Assembly (NCBI RefSeq): GCF_017948485.1
Contig: NZ_JAFFSX010000019.1
Location: 124,001 to 188,000 of the forward strand
Length of the DNA stretch: 64,000 bases
Reading direction: 5' to 3'
Source: Streptomyces sp. GESEQ-35
GTDB lineage: Bacteria; Actinomycetota; Actinomycetes; Streptomycetales; Streptomycetaceae
Part shown: piece after piece, positions 26,320 through 34,270 of the stretch
How the letters are laid out: each line of letters begins with the position of its first letter
How positions within the stretch are numbered: the stretch's first letter is position 1
The notes under the pieces: generated by a model
The model's input: only the letters and a program-made list of their open reading frames with translations
Databases searched by the model: none
What the model was told of the DNA's origin: nothing
Made by a program: the position numbers and the translations under genes

Positions 26320-27351
26320 ATGGGGAACTCAATGTCGTTCATCGGCCGTGACATGGCTGTCGACCTCGGGACCGCCAACACGCTGGTGTACGTCAGGGGT
26401 CGCGGGATCGTACTCAACGAGCCGTCCGTGGTCGCGATCAACACCAATACCGGTGGCATTCTCGCGGTCGGCGCCGAAGCGAAGAAGATGATCGGGCGCA
26501 CGCCCGGCAACATCGTTGCCGTACGCCCGCTGAAGGACGGCGTGATCGCCGACTTCGAGATCACCGAGCGGATGCTCCGCTACTTCATCCTGAAGATCCA
26601 CAAGCGGCGGTATCTGGCTCGTCCGCGGGTCGTCGTCTGTGTTCCCTCGGGCATCACGGGCGTCGAGCGCCGTGCCGTCATCGAGGCGTCGTCCCAGGCC
26701 GGCGCCCGCCAGGTGCACATCATCGAGGAGCCCATGGCCGCGGCCATCGGCTCCGGCCTGCCGGTCCACGAGGCCACGGGCAACATGGTGGTGGACATCG
26801 GCGGCGGCACCACGGAGGTCGCGGTCATCTCCCTCGGCGGCATCGTCACCGCCCAGTCCATCCGCGTCGCGGGCGACGAACTGGACAGCTCGATCATCCA
26901 GCACATCAAGAAGGAGTACTCGCTCCTGCTGGGTGAGCGGACGGCGGAACAGATCAAGATCACGATCGGTTCGGCGTACGACCTCGATGCCGACGAACAC
27001 ACCGAAATCCGCGGCCGGGACCTTGTCTCCGGACTGCCCAAGACCGTCGTCATCTCGGCCGCCGAGGTGCGCAAGGCGATCGAGGAACCGGTCAACGCCA
27101 TCGTCGACGCCGTGAAGACGACCCTCGACAAGTGCCCGCCCGAACTGTCCGGCGACATCATGGACCGCGGAATCGTTCTCACCGGCGGCGGCGCTCTGCT
27201 GCGCGGCCTGGACGAGCGACTGCGCCGGGAGACCGGCATGCCGATCCATATCGCCGAGGATCCCCTGGACAGCGTCGCGCTCGGTTCCGGCAAGTGCGTC
27301 GAGGAGTTCGAGGCGTTGCAGCAGGTGCTCGACGCCCAGCCGCGCAGATGA
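26320..27351 (+). CDS. mreB: rod-shape/actin-like protein MreB
   Basis: The 343-residue bacterial actin has the phosphate-1 motif AVDLGTANTLVYV near residues 13-25, the phosphate-2 motif VVDIGGGTTEVAVI, and the adenosine motif VLTGGGALLRGL. In Streptomyces MreB acts in spore-wall synthesis rather than rod growth. The ATG at 26320 gives MGNSMSFIGRD; the ATG four codons later has a better-placed GGGGAA, so the true start may be 26332. mreC follows after 135 bases containing a hairpin. Confidence 0.97.
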   Translation: MGNSMSFIGRDMAVDLGTANTLVYVRGRGIVLNEPSVVAINTNTGGILAVGAEAKKMIGRTPGNIVAVRPLKDGVIADFEITERMLRYFILKIHKRRYLARPRVVVCVPSGITGVERRAVIEASSQAGARQVHIIEEPMAAAIGSGLPVHEATGNMVVDIGGGTTEVAVISLGGIVTAQSIRVAGDELDSSIIQHIKKEYSLLLGERTAEQIKITIGSAYDLDADEHTEIRGRDLVSGLPKTVVISAAEVRKAIEEPVNAIVDAVKTTLDKCPPELSGDIMDRGIVLTGGGALLRGLDERLRRETGMPIHIAEDPLDSVALGSGKCVEEFEALQQVLDAQPRR

Positions 27352-27366
27352 CATAACTCTTCGATT

Positions 27367-27400
27367 CCGCCGTACGAGACGATCTCTTCTTGTACGGCGG
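27367..27400 (+). promoter_or_regulatory. hairpin between mreB and mreC
   Basis: CCGCCGTAC (27367-27375) and GTACGGCGG (27392-27400) are perfect 9-base arms, extendable by GAT/ATC. No T-run follows. It could attenuate mreC expression or protect the mreB mRNA 3' end. Confidence 0.6.
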
Positions 27401-27486
27401 ATCGTTGATATAGAGGCATAAGCTCACCCATAAACGCTGCTCTTCATCACCTGCACATTCCTAGAGGGAAGGCACGGCCGCCGCAC

Positions 27487-28434
27487 GTGAGGGACACGAA
27501 AGAGAGCCGGCTGCTCCTGGTGCTGCTGATCGCCATCGCGTTCGCGTTGATCACGGTGGATATCCGCGGCGGGGAGGACTCACCGGTCGACGGTGCCCGC
27601 CAGGGGGCGGCCGCCGTGTTCGGCCCGATCGAGGACGGGGTGTCGGCCGCGGTCGACCCGGTCGGCAACGCGGTCTCCGCGATTCGTGACTCCGGCGAGC
27701 GGCACGACCGGCTCGCCGCGCTGGAGCAGGAGAACGCGGCCCTCAAGGCGAAGCTCGGCAGCGACGAACGCAACCGCAGCAGACTGGCCCAGCTCGACAA
27801 GATGCTGAAGATCGCGGGCAAGGGCCAGTACGGCATCAAGGGCGCCGAGGTCATCGCGATAGGGGCGGCCCAGGGCTTCTCCTGGACCATCACCATCGAC
27901 GTCGGCGCCAATGACGGCATCAAGCGCGACATGACCGTCCTCAACGGCGACGGCCTGGTCGGCCGGGTGACGACCGTCGGCCCCAACACCGCCACCGTCC
28001 TGCTCGCCAGCGACCCCGACTTCACCGTCGGCACCCGGATGGAGGCCAGCGACGAGCTCGGCTTCGCCTCCGGACAGGGCGACCGTCCGCTGCGCGTCGA
28101 ACTCCTCAACGGCAAGGCCGAGGTGAAGAAGGGCGACCGTCTGGTCACCTTCGGCTCGCAGGCCGACAAGCCCTTCGTGCCCGGCGTGCCGGTCGGCGTG
28201 GTCTCCCGCGTCGACCCGTCCGGCGGCGACCTGACCCGCACGCTGTACGTCACGCCGTATGTCAGCTTCACCAAGCTCGACGTCATCGGCGTCGTCGTCG
28301 AGACCCCGAAGCAGGACCCGGGCGACACCGTGCTGCCGAGCAAGCCGAAGCCCACCCCCACGCCGACCGTGACGGTGACGGTGACGCCCTCCGCCGGGGC
28401 GCCCGTCGACGGCCAGTACGAGCAAGAGCAGTAG
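27487..28434 (+). CDS. mreC: rod-shape-determining protein MreC
   Basis: The 315-residue bitopic protein has an N-terminal membrane helix (LLLVLLIAIAFALITV, about residues 8-24), a coiled coil at about 72-105 (RLAALEQENAALKAKLG) and the beta-barrel MreC domain after it. It organises the elongation-type wall synthesis machinery outside the membrane. The C-terminal tail is a Thr/Pro/Val-rich extension. The GTG start is 135 bases after mreB, and mreD begins 12 bases after the stop, so mreC-mreD are one unit. Confidence 0.95.
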   Translation: MRDTKESRLLLVLLIAIAFALITVDIRGGEDSPVDGARQGAAAVFGPIEDGVSAAVDPVGNAVSAIRDSGERHDRLAALEQENAALKAKLGSDERNRSRLAQLDKMLKIAGKGQYGIKGAEVIAIGAAQGFSWTITIDVGANDGIKRDMTVLNGDGLVGRVTTVGPNTATVLLASDPDFTVGTRMEASDELGFASGQGDRPLRVELLNGKAEVKKGDRLVTFGSQADKPFVPGVPVGVVSRVDPSGGDLTRTLYVTPYVSFTKLDVIGVVVETPKQDPGDTVLPSKPKPTPTPTVTVTVTPSAGAPVDGQYEQEQ

Positions 28435-28446
28435 GAGCTGAGCCCC

Positions 28447-29118
28447 ATGCGCGTCAACCGGATCCTGCTCTCCACCTCGCTGGTCGTCGTCGCCCTGGTG
28501 CTCCAGGTGAGCGTCCTCGCCCGCCTCCATCTCCCGGGCGCCGTCCCCGACCTGCTGCTGCTCACCGTCCTGGGCCTCGCCCTGGTCTACGGCCATGTCG
28601 GCGGCGCCCTCGTCGGCTTCGGCGCCGGTCTGCTCGCCGACCTCGCCCCGCCCGCCGACCATGCCGCCGGCCGCTACGCCCTGGTGCTGTGCGTCATCGG
28701 CTATCTCGCCGGGCTGGCCAAACCGGAGAACGGCAGGCTGAAATCGGCCACCGGCCCCATGGCCGTGGTCGTCGTCGCCGCGCTCGGCTCCACCATGCTC
28801 TACGCCGGAGTGGGCGCCCTCGTCGGCGACACCGCCGCCCGCCATGTCGGCCTGGGCAGCCTGCTGTTCACGGCCGCGCTGTACGACCTGCTGCTCGCCC
28901 CGTTCGTCGTCCCCGGGATCATGGGGCTGGCCCGGCGCGCGGAGAACGATCCGCTCGCCGAGACCAACTCGGCCGCCAAGTCCACCGACATCTCCACCGG
29001 CTGGCTCTCCTCCGGCACCGGGCTGCGGATCGGCGGTCAGCGGGGTGGCCTCAGAGTGAAGGCGGCCCGGTCGCGGGTGGCCCGTGCCGGGCGCATCAAG
29101 GGGGTCAAGCGGCTGTGA
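28447..29118 (+). CDS. mreD: rod-shape-determining protein MreD
   Basis: The 223-residue integral membrane protein has about five spans and the MreD pattern LPGAVPDLLLLTVLGLALVYG with the GFGAGLLADLAPP loop. It partners MreC and PBP2 in wall synthesis. A C-terminal cytoplasmic extension of about 55 residues (from PLAETNSAAK) ends with a strongly basic KAARSRVARAGR segment, longer than in many MreD proteins. Confidence 0.93.
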   Translation: MRVNRILLSTSLVVVALVLQVSVLARLHLPGAVPDLLLLTVLGLALVYGHVGGALVGFGAGLLADLAPPADHAAGRYALVLCVIGYLAGLAKPENGRLKSATGPMAVVVVAALGSTMLYAGVGALVGDTAARHVGLGSLLFTAALYDLLLAPFVVPGIMGLARRAENDPLAETNSAAKSTDISTGWLSSGTGLRIGGQRGGLRVKAARSRVARAGRIKGVKRL

Positions 29119-29201
29119 TCGCACGGGAGTCGGCGGCGGCGCACACAGGTCCGTCGTATAAGAACACGTCGTACACGTACTGAGAGGGGGAGGCAGCAGC
29201 A

Positions 29202-31451
29202 GTGACCAACATCCCGGAGACCGGTCGGACCCCACGTGTCCAGACCCGGCTCGTCGTCATCCAGATCCTCGTCCTCTCCCTTCTCGGCACCCTCGGCGGG
29301 CGCCTGTGGTACCTCCAGATCAGGGAGGGCCAGGAGTACGCCAAGGAGGCGTCCGGAAACCACGTCCAGCAGGTCGTCCAGCCCGCCGTACGCGGCTCCA
29401 TCCTGGACGGGCGCGGGGTGCCCATCGCGGACAACGAGACACGGCTCGTCGTGTCCGCCTCGCGCACCGAGCTGCTGAAGATGCCGGACGACGGCAAGGC
29501 CGTCCTGACCAAGCTCGCGGGCGTGCTGGGCATGAAGCCCGCGGAGGTCATGGGCAAGGTCCGGCTGTGCGACGCGAAGACGCCGCAGCCCTGCTGGAAC
29601 GGCTCGCCGTACCAGCCGATCCCCGTCACCGACGAGGCCACGCCCCGCCAGGCCCTCCAGATCCGCGAGCGCTCCGAGGACTTCCCCGGCATCACCGCCG
29701 AGCCGCAGGCCGTGCGCCGCTACGCCGCCCCCGGCGGAGCCAACACCGCGCAGGTCCTCGGCTACCTCTCCCCGGTCACCGACGAGGAGATCACCCAGGC
29801 CCAGGACACCAACTCGCCCTATCTGCGCTCCGACCAGGTCGGCCGCTCGGGCCTGGAGCGTGAGTACGACAAGGAGCTGCGCGGCAAGGCCGGCGTCACC
29901 CGCTACGAGGTCGACAACCTCGGCCGTGTCATCGGCGAGGCCGAGGCCGACGCGGCCCAGCCCGGCTCCAACCTCGTCACCAGCATCGACTCCCGGGTCC
30001 AGCGGGTCGCCGAGTTCGAGCTGAACGAGGCGATGAAGACCGCCCGCAAGGAGTTCGACGACAACACCGGCGAGAACTACAAGGCGGACTCCGGTGCCGT
30101 CGTCGTGATGGAGGCCAAGACCGGCCGTGTCGTCGCCATGGCGTCCAACCCGTCGTACGACCCGAACGCCTGGGTCGGCGGCATCTCCGCCAAGGACTAC
30201 ACCAGGCTCACCGGCAAGAGCTCCAACTACCCGCTGCTGAACAGGGCCATACAGGGTCAGGCCGCGCCCGGCTCGATCTTCAAGGTGGTCTCCACGGCCG
30301 CCGCGGTCGAGGCCGGCTATGACTTCGACGGCAACTACAACTGCTCCAGCTCGTACTCCGTCGGCGGCCAGGTCTTCAAGAACTTCGAGTCGCAGAGCTA
30401 CGGCCCGATCGGTCTGGGCCGGGCCCTGGAGGTCTCCTGCGACACCGTCTTCTACGGCCTCGCGCACAACGAGTGGAAGAAGGACGGCGGCATCAACCCG
30501 AAGAAGGGTGAGCCCAAGGACTACTTCTTCAAGGCCGCCCACCAGTTCGGCCTCGGCAAGGAGACCGGCATCGACCTGCCCAACGAGGTCACCGGCCGCG
30601 TCCCGGACCGCCAGTGGAAGGAGAGCTACTGGAAGGCCAACAAGGACGCCTGGTGCAAGACCGGCAAGAAGGACGGCTCCTACGTCGAGAAGATCTCGTA
30701 CGAGAACTGCCTCGAGGGCAACAAGATGCGCGCCGGTGACGAGATCAACTACTCCATCGGCCAGGGCGACACCCTCGTGACCCCGATCCAGATGGCCACG
30801 ATCTACTCGGCGATCTCCAACGGCGGCACCCTGTACGACCCGACCGTCGGCAAGGCGATCATCAGCGCCGACGGCAAGGACGTCTCGGAGATCAAGCCCG
30901 AGTCGCACGGCAAGCTGCCGGTCAGCGGGCAGACGCTGGACAAGATGGACGACGCCCTGGCCGGCGTCGCCACCCGCGGTACCGCCGCCTGGCGCTTCGG
31001 CGGCTGGCCGCAGGACGAGATCCCGATGCACGCCAAGACCGGTACCGCCGAGGTCTACGGCAAGCAGACGACCTCGTGGTTCGCGACGTACACCAAGGAC
31101 TACTCGATCGTGATGACGATCTCGCAGGGTGGTACGGGTTCCGGAGCCTCCGGTCCGGCCGTGCGCAACATATACGACGCCCTGTACGGCGTCTCCGACG
31201 ACGGCGAGATCAACAAGAAGAACGCCCTGCTGCCCACGCCGCAGACGAGCCTGCCGAAGATCAAGGCGGACGGTTCGATCACCGCGCCGAAGGTCAAGGG
31301 GGACCCGGCGAAGGAGCAGCAGGCCAGCCAGAAGGGGAAGGACGCGGCGGACGAGACGCAGCTGGCGGCGACGGTGCAGTCACCGGCCACCGGGAACCGT
31401 GACACCCGCCGCAGAAGGCGGAAGAAGGGAAGCCGGAGGATGCTCACATGA
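29202..31451 (+). CDS. mrdA: penicillin-binding protein 2 (elongasome transpeptidase)
   Basis: The 749-residue class B PBP has one N-terminal membrane anchor (TRLVVIQILVLSLLGTLGG, about residues 15-33), a dimerisation domain, and a transpeptidase domain. Its active-site motifs are SIFK (Ser358), SCD (412-414) and KTG (612-614). It cross-links peptidoglycan in complex with the SEDS polymerase RodA. The C-terminus after about residue 665 is a Lys/Asp-rich tail ending RRRRKKGSRR. The stop overlaps rodA by four bases. In S. coelicolor PBP2 of the mre cluster is part of the spore-wall synthesising complex. Confidence 0.96.
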   Translation: MTNIPETGRTPRVQTRLVVIQILVLSLLGTLGGRLWYLQIREGQEYAKEASGNHVQQVVQPAVRGSILDGRGVPIADNETRLVVSASRTELLKMPDDGKAVLTKLAGVLGMKPAEVMGKVRLCDAKTPQPCWNGSPYQPIPVTDEATPRQALQIRERSEDFPGITAEPQAVRRYAAPGGANTAQVLGYLSPVTDEEITQAQDTNSPYLRSDQVGRSGLEREYDKELRGKAGVTRYEVDNLGRVIGEAEADAAQPGSNLVTSIDSRVQRVAEFELNEAMKTARKEFDDNTGENYKADSGAVVVMEAKTGRVVAMASNPSYDPNAWVGGISAKDYTRLTGKSSNYPLLNRAIQGQAAPGSIFKVVSTAAAVEAGYDFDGNYNCSSSYSVGGQVFKNFESQSYGPIGLGRALEVSCDTVFYGLAHNEWKKDGGINPKKGEPKDYFFKAAHQFGLGKETGIDLPNEVTGRVPDRQWKESYWKANKDAWCKTGKKDGSYVEKISYENCLEGNKMRAGDEINYSIGQGDTLVTPIQMATIYSAISNGGTLYDPTVGKAIISADGKDVSEIKPESHGKLPVSGQTLDKMDDALAGVATRGTAAWRFGGWPQDEIPMHAKTGTAEVYGKQTTSWFATYTKDYSIVMTISQGGTGSGASGPAVRNIYDALYGVSDDGEINKKNALLPTPQTSLPKIKADGSITAPKVKGDPAKEQQASQKGKDAADETQLAATVQSPATGNRDTRRRRRKKGSRRMLT

Positions 31452-32644
31452 CCGGCAACAGCTTCTCCGTCTCCGGGTACGGACCCGAACGCGCGGGCTG
31501 GACCCGGCTGTTCGCCCGTGACTCGCTCGCCCGCCGCCTCGACTGGCCGATACTGCTGTCGGCCATCGGGCTGTCGCTGATCGGCGCGCTCCTCGTCTAC
31601 TCGGCGACCCGCAACCGCACCGAGCTCAACCAGGGCGACCCGTACTACTTTCTCATCCGCCATCTGCTCAACACCGGCATCGGGTTCGCCCTGATGGTCG
31701 GCACGGTCTGGCTGGGCCACCGCACCCTGCGCGGGGCCGTGCCGGTTCTGTACGGCCTCTCGGTGTTCCTGGTGCTGCTGGTGCTCACCCCGCTCGGTGC
31801 GACCATCAACGGCGCCCATGCCTGGATCGTCATCGGTGGCGGCTTCTCGCTCCAGCCCTCCGAGTTCGTGAAGGTCACGATCATCCTGGGCATGGCGATG
31901 CTGCTGGCGGCCCGGGTGGACGCGGGCGACAAGCGGTACCCGGACCATCGCACTGTCCTTCAGGCGCTGGGCCTGGCCACCGTGCCGATACTGGTCGTCC
32001 TGCTCATGCCCGACCTCGGCTCGGTCATGGTCATGGTGATCATCGTGCTGGGTGTGCTGCTCGCCTCGGGCGCCTCCAACCGCTGGGTCTTCGGGCTGGT
32101 CGGCATCGGCGTCGCGGGCGCGATCGCGGTCTGGCAGCTGGGGGTGCTGGACGAGTACCAGCTCAACCGCTTCGCCGCCTTCGCCAACCCCGAGCTCGAC
32201 CCGGCGGGCGTCGGCTACAACACCAACCAGGCCCGTATCGCGATCGGTTCGGGCGGGCTGACGGGGTCGGGCCTGTTCCACGGCTCGCAGACCACCGGCC
32301 AGTTCGTCCCGGAACAGCAGACCGACTTCGTGTTCACGGTCGCGGGGGAGGAGCTGGGCTTCGTCGGCGGCGGCCTGATCATCGTGCTGCTGGGCGTGGT
32401 GCTGTGGCGGGCCTGCCGGATCGCCCGCGAGACGACCGAGCTGTACGGCACGATCGTCGCCGCCGGGATCATCGCCTGGTTCGCCTTCCAGTCCTTCGAG
32501 AACATCGGGATGACGCTCGGGATCATGCCGGTGGCGGGTCTGCCGCTGCCGTTCGTGTCGTACGGCGGTTCGTCCATGTTCGCGGTGTGGGTGGCGGTGG
32601 GACTGTTGCAGTCGATTCAGGTGCAACGGCCCATGTCGGCGTAA
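31448..32644 (+). CDS. rodA: rod shape protein RodA/SEDS glycosyltransferase (Sfr)
   Basis: This 398-residue SEDS family protein has about ten spans. Family motifs include LTPLGATINGAHAWI, LQPSEFVKV, MPDLGS and, near the C-terminus, GLPLPFVSYGGSSM. SEDS proteins polymerise glycan strands from lipid II and act with the cognate class B PBP. The ATG overlaps the PBP2 stop (ATGA), giving translational coupling and fixed stoichiometry. Confidence 0.96.
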   Translation: MTGNSFSVSGYGPERAGWTRLFARDSLARRLDWPILLSAIGLSLIGALLVYSATRNRTELNQGDPYYFLIRHLLNTGIGFALMVGTVWLGHRTLRGAVPVLYGLSVFLVLLVLTPLGATINGAHAWIVIGGGFSLQPSEFVKVTIILGMAMLLAARVDAGDKRYPDHRTVLQALGLATVPILVVLLMPDLGSVMVMVIIVLGVLLASGASNRWVFGLVGIGVAGAIAVWQLGVLDEYQLNRFAAFANPELDPAGVGYNTNQARIAIGSGGLTGSGLFHGSQTTGQFVPEQQTDFVFTVAGEELGFVGGGLIIVLLGVVLWRACRIARETTELYGTIVAAGIIAWFAFQSFENIGMTLGIMPVAGLPLPFVSYGGSSMFAVWVAVGLLQSIQVQRPMSA

Positions 32645-32723
32645 GTCAGGCAACCTCCGGGTTCCCTGCCGTTCATTCGCGATTCACCTCCTGTAGGCAC
32701 TGTCGTCCTGCCCCGGCAGCAAC

Positions 32724-32738
32724 TAGATTCGGTGCATG
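32724..32738 (+). promoter_or_regulatory. -10 element placed for a leaderless CYTH-CHAD transcript
   Basis: TAGATT at 32724-32729 is followed by six bases and the ATG at 32736. A weak TGTCGT lies 17 bases further upstream. No ribosome site is seen. Confidence 0.55.
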
Positions 32739-34235
32739 GCGGACACGAAGCGCGAAATCGAGCGCAAGTATGAATCCGACGAAAGCGGTCTGCCCGACCT
32801 GACCGGCGTCGCCGGAGTCGCGGACGTCGTGGACAAGGGTGTCGCCGAACTGGACGCCACCTACTACGACACCGCCGACGAGCGCCTCGCGGCAGCCTCG
32901 ATCACGCTGCGCCGCAGGACCGGCGGCTCCGACGCGGGCTGGCACCTGAAGTTCCCGGTCGGGCCCGACGCCCGCGACGAGATCCAGGCCCCCCTCTCCG
33001 ACGATCTGCCACCCGCCCTCGCCGGGCTCGTCCGCTCGCGCGTCCGGGACGCCGAGCTGGTACCCGTGGTCCGGCTGCGCTCCGCCCGGGACCTCCGCGA
33101 CCTCGTGAACGCCGACCGCCGCCTCCTCGCCGAGGTCAGCGTCGACGCCGTACGCGCCGAGCGGCTCACCGCAGGCGGCGGCACCGCCCAGTGGACCGAG
33201 ATCGAGGTGGAGCTCGCCGACGGCGGCGACCCGGAGTTCCTCGACAAGGTGGAGAAGCGACTGCGCAAGGCGGGCGTACGGCCGTCGAAGTCGGCGTCGA
33301 AGCTCGCGCGGGCCCTCAAGGAAACCGCCCCCACGAAGCCCGGGCCCGGGCCCGTCGAGGACCCCGAGACCGCAGGCGACCACGTGCTCGCGTACGTGCG
33401 CGCCCAGCGCGATGCCATCGTCGAGCTCGACCCGGCCGTACGCCAGGACGCCGAGGACTCCGTACACAGCATGCGCGTCGCCACCCGCCGCATGCGCAGC
33501 ACCTTCAAGTCGTACGGCAAGATCCTCGACCGGACGGTCACCGACCCCATCGGCGACGAGCTGAAGTGGCTGGCCGGCGAGCTGGGCGTGGACCGGGACC
33601 GCGAGGTGCTGAACGAACGCCTGATGGCGGCCCTCGACGAGGTGCCCGACACACTGGTCTCCGGCCCGGTCGCCGATCGGGTGAGCAAGTGGGCGGGCGA
33701 CAGGCCCGGCGGGGCGAGCGGCCGGCTGATCGGAGTCCTCGACTCCCACCGCTACCTGGCCCTGCTCGACTCCCTGGACGCCGTGCTCGCCGACCCGCCG
33801 CTGCGGAAGGCGGCCGGGAAGGACCCCGGCAAGACGCTCCCCAAGGCCGTACGGAAGGACTTCGGCAAGGTCTCCGCGCTCGTCGAGCAGGCGCTGGAGC
33901 TGGAGCCCGGCACCGACCGGGACGTCGCCATCCACGAGGCCCGCAAGAAGACCAAGCGAACCCGCTACGCGGCGGAGGCGGCCACCCCGGCACTCGGCAA
34001 GCCCGCCAAGGACCTCACCAAGACGATGAAATCCCTCCAGAACCTGCTCGGGGAGCACCAGGACAGCGTCATGGCCCGCCAGACCCTGCGCGAGCTGTCC
34101 GCGGTCGCGCACGCGGCGGGCGAGAACGCCTTCACCTACGGGCTGCTGTACGGCCGCGAGGAGCAGCGGGCGGCGACCGTGGAGGCCGAACTGCCCGGCA
34201 CCTGGAAGAAGATCACGGGCGGGCCGATGGTCTGA
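32736..34235 (+). CDS. CYTH and CHAD domain protein
   Basis: The 499-residue product has an N-terminal CYTH domain (about residues 5-190) with the defining EIERKYE motif at 6-12, which chelates metal in the triphosphate tunnel. A CHAD domain follows (about 215-490) with the conserved VHSMRVATRRMRSTFKSY and IHEARKKTKRTRYAAE histidine/basic motifs. CYTH enzymes act on inorganic or organic triphosphates, and CHAD helical bundles bind polyphosphate, so a polyphosphate-related role is likely. The transcript may be leaderless. Confidence 0.93.
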   Translation: MADTKREIERKYESDESGLPDLTGVAGVADVVDKGVAELDATYYDTADERLAAASITLRRRTGGSDAGWHLKFPVGPDARDEIQAPLSDDLPPALAGLVRSRVRDAELVPVVRLRSARDLRDLVNADRRLLAEVSVDAVRAERLTAGGGTAQWTEIEVELADGGDPEFLDKVEKRLRKAGVRPSKSASKLARALKETAPTKPGPGPVEDPETAGDHVLAYVRAQRDAIVELDPAVRQDAEDSVHSMRVATRRMRSTFKSYGKILDRTVTDPIGDELKWLAGELGVDRDREVLNERLMAALDEVPDTLVSGPVADRVSKWAGDRPGGASGRLIGVLDSHRYLALLDSLDAVLADPPLRKAAGKDPGKTLPKAVRKDFGKVSALVEQALELEPGTDRDVAIHEARKKTKRTRYAAEAATPALGKPAKDLTKTMKSLQNLLGEHQDSVMARQTLRELSAVAHAAGENAFTYGLLYGREEQRAATVEAELPGTWKKITGGPMV

Positions 34236-34270
34236 GCGTACGGGGGCCCTTCTCGGCCGCGTTAGTCTAG

